Source: Acestrorhynchus altus (Eukaryota > Chordata > Actinopteri > Characiformes > Acestrorhynchidae). From it: 64,000 bases of DNA. The stretch covers positions 20,529,692 through 20,593,691 of the forward strand of contig CM067503.1 in NCBI GenBank assembly GCA_034509495.1, read 5' to 3'. A program made the translations under genes and the position numbers. Positions 50,505 through 62,500 of this stretch are shown one piece after another. The notes beneath the pieces were generated by a model. That model worked only from the letters and a program-made list of their open reading frames with translations. It had not been told where the DNA came from and made no database searches. Numbering within the stretch: position 1 is the stretch's first letter; each line of letters starts with the position of its first letter.

Positions 50505-53500
50505 TCAAGATCACAGTGCAGTAGTAATGTAGAATTTGTTCATTTCTCAGACTTATTACAGCCTAAAGTGTTATAAATGCAGAACCTTTAATGGACTGTT
50601 CATTAGAGCAATATTGGCCTTTTACTGAGATTGTAAAAATGTGCAATATGCAAATACACCCTTTTAAAGCCATAAAAATGTCATTGTGTGCTTCCTGAAA
50701 AATAGGTTCTTGCAACCTTTATTTCACTCAACCAATTACTTTACTATTAATCTACTGTTTATCTTTAACACTCACACACAATGACTTAGCGATCAACTGA
50801 GATTGGAACCCTGGCCACACCCACACCATGGCACATGGATTGTTTTTTTTAAATAATACTTACACTAAAAATCAAAGTCAAAGTATTTCAGGCCAATATT
50901 AATCCTTTTACATCAACATGTTTTATGGCAATCATAATGTGTAGCAGTACACCCACAATATGTTAGGCTGTGCAAGATTTAATGCATGTTTTTGACCAAA
51001 ATCAGGCCAAAGTTCTTGAACTTCCTTTTTATGGACTTCATAAAACTGTTAATATTGTTAAAGCAGTCCAGTTACTGTGGCTGTCTGAACAGGGTGTGGA
51101 GAATCTAATTTTCCACAAAGGTCCTCAAAAATATGCTCCACATTAAAACTCAACAAGCCATGGTCTTGCCACATGCTCCTCACAAGTAAAAGAAAGAAAG
51201 GCAGTAAACAATACTTTTGCACCACAATAACACTCGCAACAATGTGTATGTGTGTGTGGGTCGGAGTGTGTGATATGAGGTCAGAAAATGACAATTTCAC
51301 AATTGTATCATTCCTTCCACAGCTCTAATTACCATGGATTAAAGACATCTTGCATGCAATCACTGTAGCTTTTCATAGAAGACAAAACAATACTTTAGCT
51401 TTAGATATTTAAAAAGGGTTTTAATCAAAACATCTCAGTATATTAATAAAAGTTAATGATGTCATGCTTTCTGCATATTGGCACTCTATGCTAAAAGCAT
51501 TACTTTTGAACTGATATGATCTGACTGAACTGTTTTGATTTTGCCAAACACTGCTCTAGTGGTCCCCCAGACCATCCCCTGGAGGAGATAGCAGTTCAAA
51601 CTGAGCTGTTTATTGGCACTTTAAAAAAATGTAAGTCTACATAAAAAAAAAAGATTTAGTAAAAGTGAAGATCAAATGTGTTCAACCTATAAACATTAAT
51701 AGAAGTACAGAAATAATATCACAGACGGGTTGCAAGGCAAATTAAACAGCATCAGTTTGAAACACATTTAGGTTGTTTTTTTTTTTTTAGGTTTTTGGGC
51801 CATTATGCTTCGAGTTATAAACAGATGGGCCATGCGATGCAAAAGACTGAGAACTCCAGAACTAGGCTAACTGCAATAATTTCTCAGAAGTCTAAAGTAT
51901 GGTGGCATTTCAAGCTTTTTAATGAAATATGCTGAATGATGCCAAGCTGGTGTTCACTGTGCTCCAGATAATTCAGAACACCATTTCAAAACATTTCCAA
52001 AAACAATTTGTTAAAGACTTTGGAGTTGACCACAACTGGTTAGCCGGTGTTGTAGGAAATCAAAACAAAATATTTCCAACTATATTCTGTATCTTTTTCA
52101 TTGTTAGCACTGTCCTTGGTTAGCAATGTTAGAGATACCTCCAGCATCACCACTGCAGTGTTAACATGCTGGCTATAGGCCTTGATAGAACGGTTTTTAA
52201 GCTGTAGATCCCTATCCCTGCTGACATCACATCACGTGAATTAAACCTAAAGCTATCCAGAGACTCTAAAGACATTTTTGTGTAAAGTCATACACTATCA
52301 AAAGAAAACACAACCTGTTCCTAGGCCATTGCATTTTCAGTAATTTCACAATAATATATGTATTTCATTTATTAATATGAATCTTGATTAACTAATATTT
52401 ATCTTGAAATAAATCCTTGCCGTATCCTGCCATTATTCATGTTTACAATTCAAATAAACCACCATTCACCATTATATGCATTATATACGGCTGTCTTTTA
52501 ATTACCAAATTCTCAAATATACATTCCAGCAACAATTTGACAATGTAATGTAGTTAAAGCCCATGCCAATAGATTGTTTAAATGCTAGATGGCCTATATA
52601 AAATCAAATCTGCATAATAAACAGCTAAATCCAATTCAACAAGTCACGTACACACCTACATAACACAAACCATTCATCTGTTTTCATGCATTCTGAAACT
52701 TGCAATGGATTTTCTGAATCCATTCAGTAGATAAACAAATGCACTAACACTACATGCCCTTATAGGCCCTCGAGTTCAGGGGTGTGGACTCACACCACAA
52801 CATTGCAGAAATTTTTCCCATGTTCCTGCCACAGAGGTTGTTTATGGGCAACCAAGCTTGGGGAGGAGGAATTCAGAGAAGCTTTGAAGATGTCAGGAAT
52901 GCCACTTTAAACTTCAGAGCTGGGGGGAACTGGATGTTTATTGTGTTTTGAAAAAAATATATATTATTCCTTAAATTTAACATTTTATATAGATTGAGTT
53001 GTTAAAATCATCTCCAAAAGGCTTAAACCGACCTTGAAGCTGCCATGTGGATAATGAGCCACAAATGGTAATATAACATAGCAGTGATAGCTTTTCTGGA
53101 AAAGCAAGGAATGCAACAGCACACATGAACACATTTCCTACATGATTACATACATAAACCTTTTCACAGTACAAATTGGGTCATTCTTTGGCAGAAAGTT
53201 GGAAACAGGCACAAGTCAGTCAGGTGCATCAGACTAGCAGGTTAGTGTCTGTTCTGATGTCAGGCAACTGTATTTTTTCTTGAGTGTAGGATTAGGTATG
53301 ACATGGGCCAAGTTCCATCCATCCATCCATCCATCCATTTTCCACTCAGGGATCAAACCCAGGTCATTCTTGCTGTGAGGCAACAGCGCTATCCACTGCA
53401 CCACCGTGCCACCGTGCCACCCCATGGGCCGCCCCATGGACCAAGTTATATAGGTGAAATTGTCAGTTTGACAACACTGTTAATACAAGATTAAATCCAT

Positions 53501-56500
53501 CATTAAAGAACAAAAATCCTGTGTGGGATGTGCTTAGTAAGCCACACAACCAGTTCAGAAGTGCACATATTGACACAAATGATGGAACAATAGGCTTGTT
53601 CAAATAAATATTGCCCATAGGCTGTCTTTAAATAATACTGTTCAAAGGGCTATCTATCTTTGGGCACAATGACTTTAGAACATTACTGTGCCAGTCGCAT
53701 TCATTCAAGAAATAGTTCAGATTTTACTCAACTGGAGGTGATGCAACGAAACACCTACAATTCAAGAAATGTATTTGAAAATGATTTCCAAAAGTATTTA
53801 AAAGAAATGCAATTTTCTTGTGATGAACAGGTTACAACATCTGCAAATTTATTAATACTTAAAATTGGAATCAGGTGCACCACATCAAACCTCTGAAGAT
53901 GTCCTGTGGTCTTTGGCACCAAGACTTCACAGTAGACCATTCAAGCTATGTAAGCTGTGAATTAGGACCATTGATGAATCACATCAATGAGCCTTGGCTG
54001 CCCATGGCCCAGTCACAAATTCACTCATTGTCCTTCTTAAGAAACTATGGAACACTGGACACCAGGAACACTCCACAAAACCTGCCATTTTGAAAATTCT
54101 CAGACACAGTCTTCTTGCAATCACAATCTGGCAAAGACTAGGATTTTTACATTTGTCTATTTTTTTTTATTTTTATTTTTTGCTTCAACACAACAACATT
54201 AAGAATTGAATGTTCAATTGCTGCTTAATGTAAATACCACCCCTTGACGAGTGTAGATAATCATTGTTATGAATTTCCTGTCTATTTCTCTCAGGAGTTT
54301 TAATATTCTGGCTCATAAGTGTACACTATCCTGGATTGTGCTTTACAGTGATAGAATTACATGGGGGGTTTTGCAGTGTGTCTCATAAAGTATATGATAC
54401 ATCTGTATTTTGAGACAACTCTACCCAAGCAGGCCCTGACTGCTGCAAACATGCTCAACAGGTTTCACGCACACTTTGAAGTGACCTTCAGCTAGGTACT
54501 CCATAACAATGGAACTTCAGAAGCTTCAATTCCAGCTAGACCTGTGGAATGTACAAAAACATTAGATAAAATATCATGCTTAAAGACATTTTGACGAAAC
54601 AATATATTTTATATAAGTACAGTGGGGCAAAAAAGTATTTAGTCAGCTACTGTGTTGCAGCCATTGTGCAAGTCCTCCTACTTATAAAGATGAGAGAAGT
54701 CTGCAAATTTCACCATAGGTACACTTCAACTATGAGAGACACAATCCAGGAAATCACACTGTAGGCTTTGTAAATAATTTATTTGTAAATTATGGTGGAA
54801 AATGAGTCTTTTTAAACAAGCAAGATTTCTGGCTCTCACAGTGCTGTAAGCAAAAATCCCAGAACTACATGGAGGGTCCTGATGAATGACCTGCAGAGAG
54901 CTGAGAACCAAGTAACAAAGGCTACCATCAGTAACTCACTACGCAGAGAGGGACTCAAATCCTACTTAAGTCAGTACATGTTCAGGCCTGTCTGAAGTTT
55001 GCCAGAGAGTATGTGGATGATCCAGGAGAGGACTGGCAGAATATCATGTGGTCAGATGAAACCTAAATAGAACATTTGGTGTTTGGAGGAAGAAAAATGC
55101 TGAGTTGCATCCCAAGAACACCTTGCCTACTGTGAAGCATGGAGGTGGAAACATCATGCCTTGGGGCTGCTTTTCTGCAAAGAGGACAGGACAACTGATC
55201 CATGTTAAGGGAAGAATGAGCGGGCCAGGTATCGTGAGATTTTAAGCCAAAAGTAGGAGAACTTGCACAAATCAGTGGCTGACTAAATACATTTTACCGC
55301 ACTGTATTTCACTCATTTTTAAAACTGCCATTTAAAACTACCAAACTACACTTACGACTAATTATACTGTCTGTAATACAACATGCAGTTGATCATTGAT
55401 GTATACTGAAGAAATTTGGGCTGCATTTAAAATCCATTGATGGAGAAACAGATATTAATTAACATCTAAGAACTAATTAAATCTAAGAACTTGTAAAAAG
55501 CATTCTATGTGAATTGATATGTCTTGCTCCTGGGGTCCCTCTATAGTCAGAAAGTGACATTTAAACTTTGAGACACCCATGAAGGAAATACTTTACACAG
55601 ACATTTCTGGGCAAGCTGAAAGAGACAGAATATACATTTAAAATGAAAGAAGCAGGTAGACTGAAGCAGTAGTGTGATGCTACAGAACATAAGAGAAACT
55701 TGGATTAAGTAGTGTTAGACAATTTCTACACTTCACCAAAGTTACAAAGTGCAGTTACCACTGAGTTCAGAGTTATAGTGTAGAAATGCAGAGCAAGAAC
55801 AGTGTGAAGTGTGAAAACCAATAAAGATGCTACTGAAACCTAAAGACAGACCAGACTAGACATGTCTCATGGGTCACAAGTGCCCTCATGCTTGTTCAGA
55901 AGGGGCTTGGAATTGCATGTGTGAATCTCCAAGGCAATTTACTTTTAATGTTCAAGAAGCTTACTCTGATCTAGTGATCTCTAAGCAGCTCTTGTTCTGC
56001 AGGCCAGAAAGAAAAACACTCCTAAGGTGTGGAATTTGAACAAGGAAGCTTTTATGCAAGTGGCAGCTGACCAGCATGCTGCATCTAGGCACCGAATAAG
56101 AGATCCACTGAATTAGTTAAAATGGGTGCTTCATTTCTCCATGAATAAAATACATCAATGCCAAGAAGCATTTCCACAGACATTCTTTTTACATAGACAT
56201 CTTGTATGATCTGACAACAGAATGACAGGTTGCACAAGATCACCATGCCCAATGCTGACTGTCTGCTAGGAGTCCAAACCCCAGAACCATTTGCTATAGC
56301 AGCAAAAGGAGAATAAACTCACAATTAATACCCTTGTTTTCTGAAGAAATGCTGGATGAGCAGGTGTCTACACACTTTAACCTAGTCATGGACTAGCACA
56401 TTCAAATCACGCCTGCAGTTCCTTGTGAAATGGACTACACAGTAAATTCAGACATTTTAAGTGAGATTCCAAACCATAGAGAATCAAACTCTTCAAAGGG

Positions 56501-59500
56501 AACTTCAAACTGTGCAGGAAGATGTGAGTAATAGTTTGTCACTAAATAGGGACTTATCAGTCATCAAGTGTCTTGTGGGGGAAAGCTGGTGCTCTTCACA
56601 AGCAACACAACAAAGTATAAACATGACAAGCCTGTTGTATGTCCACAAATTCCCATATTCACACACAATGATACATGGCTGCAGTTCATTAGCTTGATAA
56701 TTACTTTAGAAAGCAAAAGAGTCGCCAAATATTGCTGTCAACATGACATGCTGTTTTAAACCGGAGGATGTTGCAGGGCATTCTGAATGAAAGGATTTAA
56801 CCAACTGTTAAAAGTTCCCTTAGCCAAGATCATGTGATCAGTTTAAACAGAAAACAAGGGCACTGCTTGGGGACCCTGTGTAATGAAATGCAACATACAC
56901 TTTTCAGTTTAATAGAGACTCTCCATTCAAAATGATGTGTAGTGTGGGACCAGGCTGAATTCCAGTAAGGTAAATGGCCCATGGTCTATTTCATGCATTA
57001 TTCTAACCACTTACTCTGAGCCGAACAGCTCAATCTCAAGAAATGAGAAAATCTTTTATTTTCTAATGTGGGGGGAAAAAGAACATGAGGCATTTCTTAC
57101 TGAAAAAAGCACAAACTTGACCTGTTTACCTGAAATTATTATGCCTTCCCAATACAAAAGTAAAAATAAATGATCTGAATGAGGCTTCATGCACATTCCT
57201 GTCTTCTGAGAACAAGCATGCAGTGACTCATCCTGCAGAACACATCCTGTTACAAAACATCATATTGCTGGAAGAAACATCTACTGTCTGAAACTTGTTA
57301 TTGCTCATGATAGCCTTCGAAAGTGTGAATTTGGTTATATTAAAAACTTTTCTGCACCAAATTTGTATAAATATAGAGTGTCAGACCAATGTTTGGGCAC
57401 CCCTGGACAAAATTACTGTTACTGAGAACAGTTAAGCAAAATGAAATGATATACAAAAGGCATAAAACTAAAGATGAACCACTTTTCAACATTTTAAGCA
57501 ATACCAGTGTATTCTTTTGGTTTTATACAATTACAGAGTGAAAAAAATAAAGGTAAAAGTAAAAGTACCTTGCAAAAGTATAGAAACCCAAGGAACATGA
57601 TTTGAGCACTCAGATAACTAGCCTTTCACACGTGGGTTAGTAAAGGCCAGATGATGCAAATTTCAAAGATTTATAAACCATTCAGACTCATTTAAATTCT
57701 AACCCTAAACCTAACCATAGACTTAACCCTAACGCTAACCCTAACCCTAGCTTTCATTCTAACCCTAATCCAAACCCTAACCATAGACTTAACCCTAACC
57801 CTAGCATAAATTCTAACCCTATCCCTATCCTTAACCCTAACCCTATCCTTAACCCTAACTTACCCTAGCCTTAACACTAAAACTAAACCTAACCCTAGCC
57901 TTAACCCTAACCCTAGCCTTAACCCTAACCCTAACCCTAGATTTAACGCTAAACCTAACCCTAACCATAGCCTTAACCTTAAACCTAACCCTAACCCTAG
58001 CCTTAACACTAGCCTTAACCATTACACTAACCCTAACCCTAGCCTTAACCCTAACCCTAGCTTAAATTCTAACCCTAACCTTCATTCTAACCCTAACCCT
58101 AACCCTAGCCTTAACCCTAACTCTAACCCTAGCCTTAACCATAACCCTAACCCTAGCCTTAACGCTAAACCTAAGCCTAACCATAGCCTTAACCTTAAAC
58201 CTAACCTTAACCCTAGCCTTAACCATAACACTAACCCTAACCATACACTTAACCCTAACCCTAACCCTAGCTTAAATTCTAACCCTATCCCTAACCCAAG
58301 CCTTAACCCTAACCTTAACACTAAACCTAACCCTAGCCTTAACCCTAACCATAATGCTAACGCTAACCCTAGCCTTAACCCTAACCCTATCTTAAATTCT
58401 AACCCTATCCCTAACCCTAACCATAGCCTTAACCCTAACCCTAAACTTAACCCTAGCTTTTACCTTAAACCTAACCCTAACCCTAGCCTTAACCATAACA
58501 CTAACCATAACCCTACCCTTAACCCTAACCCTATCTTAAATTCTAACCCTTACCCAAACCCTAACCCTAGCTTTCATTCTAACCCTAACCCTAGCCTTAA
58601 CTCTAACCCTAACCCTAACCATAGCCTTAACCCTAACCCTAGCTTGAATTCTAACCCTATCCCTAACTCTAACCCTAGCTTTAACCCTAAACCTAACCCT
58701 AGCTTTAACCCTGAACCTAACCCTAAACCTAACCATAACCCTTTCCCTAACCCTAACCCTAGCCTTAACCCTAACCCTAGCCTTAACCATAATACTAACC
58801 CTAACCCTACCCTTAACCCTAACCCTAGCTTTCATTCTAACCCTAACCCTAGCCTTAACTCTAACCCTAACCCTAACCATAGCCTTAACCCTAACCCTAA
58901 CCCTAGCCTAAATTCTAACCCTAGCCTTAACCCTAACCCTAACCTTAACCCTAGCCATAGCTTTAACTCTAATCCTGACCCAAACCATAGCCTTAACCCT
59001 AACCCTATCTTAAATTCTAAACCTTTCCCTAACCCTAGCCTTAACCCTAACCCTAAACCTAACCCTAACCTTAACCCTTACCCAAACCCTAACCCTAGCC
59101 TTAACTCTAACCCTAACCATAGCCTTAACCCTAATCCTAAACCTAACCCTAGCCTTAACCCTAGCCTTAACCCTTACCAAAACCCTAACCCTAGCCTTAA
59201 CTCTAACCCTAGCCTTAACCCTAACCCTAGTGTAAATTCTAACCCTAACCTTAACCCTAACCCTAGCTTTCATTCTAACCCTAACCATAACCCTAGCCTT
59301 AACCCTAACCCTAGCCTTAACTCTAACCCTAAATTTAACCATAGTTTTAACCCTAACCCTAACCATAGCCATAACCCTATCCATAACCCTAACCCTATCC
59401 TTAACCCTAACTTACCCTAGCCTTAACCCTAACCCTAACCATAGCCATTACCCTATCCCTAACCCTAACCCTAACCCTAGCCTTAACCCCAACCCTAACC

Positions 59501-62500
59501 CTAACCCTAGCTTAAGCTTGTCCCAAACACAGCAGCCATGGGTTCTTCTAAGAAGAAATGGTTGAGGCCCACAAGGGAAGGTTAAAAGTAGATAGCAAAG
59601 TGTTTTCAGGTTGCCATTTCCTGTTGTAGTTTACAGGAACAGTGGAGGTCAAGATAAGGTCTGGAAAACCAAGAAAATGTTCAGAGACAGTTGCTTGTAC
59701 GATTGCTAGAAAGGCAAATTTAGAACCCCTGCTTGACTACAAAAGACCTTCAAAAAGATAAAACAGATTCTGATACATTGTTGTAGTGTTCAACCACATC
59801 TGCACAAATATGGCCTTCATGGAAGAATTGGCACAAAATTCAGCATTAGATGTTGGCCAATGTACATCTAAACACGTCTGATGTTTTTTGAAAACAAGTC
59901 CTGTGGACCCATGAGGTTCAAACAGAATTCTCTGGCCACAATGAGCAAAGGTATGTTTGAAGAAAAAGAGCCCAAAATTTCATGAAAAGACCACCTCTTC
60001 CACCAATATGCATGGAGTTGGATCAATCATGCTTTGGTGTTGTGTTGCAGCCAATGGCAGCCAATAGCCTCATTTCACGAGTAGAGCAAAGAATGAGTTC
60101 AAAGAAATTCCAGCAAATCCTGAAGGCAGACATAACCATCTGTAAAAAAGCTAAAGCTGAAAACAGGAGGGCTTCTACAAATAGATAATGATCGAAAACA
60201 CACCTCAAAATGCACAATAGACTATCTCAAATGTCGCAAGCTGACAGCACTAGCAGTCCCCTGATTTGAACATCAATGAAAAAAGTGGATAGCCTTCAAA
60301 AGAGCAGAGCATGCAAATGGCCCTGGAATCTCACAGAACTGGAATACTTTTGTAATAAAGAATGGACGAAAAACCCTCAAACAAGAACTGAAAAACTCCA
60401 CAAAAAGCGTTTACAAAATGTCACTTGTCAAAGGGGGCGCTAATAGGTATTAAATTTGTAGGGTTCCTTTTTTGTTATTGGGAAAAAGTAAAAGATGAAA
60501 ATAAAAAAAGGAATTGTGTCATCTTTAAGCTTTTGGCGATATTTCACTTACAACCTGCTTAACTGTTCATAGTCAGGTCATTTTGAATGGGGTGCCCTGT
60601 ATGAAAAAGTAGCTTGAGAAACAACAAAATGTCTTCACATATTATATTCTGATTTTCTAAGGTTTGTTGCATTGCAACAGATAAAGACCCTACAGTAGAA
60701 CCAGTTTCGGAGGCAAATGTTATTGCTAATGTTTCTAATTCAATGTTTTTATTCAACATTTCACATGCACAACGCTAACTCCAATTAAAGTCTAATTAGG
60801 CTGTCTTTGTAATACAACATGTTGTTAGGTGTTCTTTAAGTACTATTCATCTTCATAATATGGTCAGAAAAGCATAGGGTGACAATTTATCACAATATCA
60901 TAATCATTTATTCACCTCTACTGTTGTAGCTGTCTGAAAGGCCAGTTCCAAGCATACCTTGGTGATGTTATCCGCTTAAACATATTCATTACCCCTGACA
61001 ATTCACTGATGAGATAATTGGTGTGTAAATCAATAAACTGTGTTGGCCACCAGCTCCACAGGATCACAACTGCATAACCTTGCTTTATAACCTATATAAA
61101 GGCCAACCAATATGACTGCAGCTGCCTCCTCAGGCACCACAGGTAACAACAGCTTGACACACTTACATATTCCTGAAACAACATTCTAAATATGAACATC
61201 ATGTAGTAAAAGCTAGGTATGACAAAAATGCCCATTAGCAGTGAACAGACCAGCCTAATACACACCTAGTTGGTAATATGTTATATGCTATATTATATAT
61301 GTTATATTAAATTATTAGCAAACCAGATCAAAACGATCCTTAGTATTGACTTCTCCAGTTCTCTAATATAACCCTAAACCTTCTGAGCAATGTTCTGAGC
61401 AATGTTAGGGCAATGGAGTAGTGGATGCAATGAAAACTAATGACCACAGCCATCAATTCAGGCTTTAAGGGAATGCTGAATCAGAGGTATACAGAAGCAG
61501 GGAAGCAACTAAATCATGCAGGGCAGGGGTCACTAGGACCAGAGATAAGAACTACTGCTTCAGCACGATTGCCTGCCCTGAGGCAAGATATGAGAAAACA
61601 TGGTTTTAGCTATTTATCTTAATTGCTGGCACTACATCACATGTGGCTTTATTTCCTAAAAGGATTGCTCAAGCACCAGTTCCATCTTTTTTATCGCATG
61701 GTGGCCTTAAATAAAAGGGACAGTGCAATAATCAAAAACATAGTTTGACAAAGAGTTCCAACAAACTGTTATGAAGATATGACCAAGCCATGTGAGGTGC
61801 CTATCAAGGCCAAAGGATGACCTATGTCAGTGATTCTCACCCTGGACCAGGAGGCACCCCTACCCTGCATTTTTTTAGAGCAGTGTTTCCCAACCTTTCT
61901 TCTGCCATGGTGCATTTTTAAGAAAGAAAGAACCTCACGGCACACCACTAACTGTAACCACCAAAAAGCTCATGTAAACCATGCTCAGCAACTATGCTTC
62001 ACTACTAATCGCTACAACAACTTCTGTTCTGGCACCAAAACTTCCCCTGGGAGTCCCTCACTGTCTTCAAACACAGACTGAAGACTCATCTGTTTCAGGA
62101 GTATTTAACTCCATAAAGACATTTGTGTTCAACAGGATCTAAGCGTGAGGAATCTCTAGATTCAAGCCTCGTCTACTAGCTATGGATATTCTGAGTGAAC
62201 AGCAAAGCACTTTTGTAAGTCGCTCTAGATAAGGGCGTCTGCTAAATGCCATCAATGTAAATGTAAACAATTTTGGCTTTTTTAGATGAACACAGATGGT
62301 GACACCCCATTAACAAGGTATCTAGCTGTCTGCTGAGCATTTTATTGGACAAGCTATCCTCACAGCAACATCATTTTTCATAACACAACCTATTTTAAAG
62401 AAATAAATAAATAAATGACTGCACACCAAGAACTTCAGGACACACCTTTCCTGTTTTTGTGGCTCACCGAAAAACAACACAGTTTTAGTGCTTTCCTTGC

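Noticed and set aside
58062..58880. Arg/Val-rich minus-strand frames
   Set aside because: Antisense reading of the CCCTAA-type array.
58644..59420. 258-codon open frame rich in Asn-Pro
   Set aside because: It is the in-frame reading of 6-bp telomere-like repeats; the opposite strand is also open for the same reason. No splice or start context.
57693..59512. Chromosome end or fusion point
   Set aside because: The array lies within plcd1 intron 1 and inside a transposon, with normal gene sequence on both sides and no head-to-head repeat inversion.
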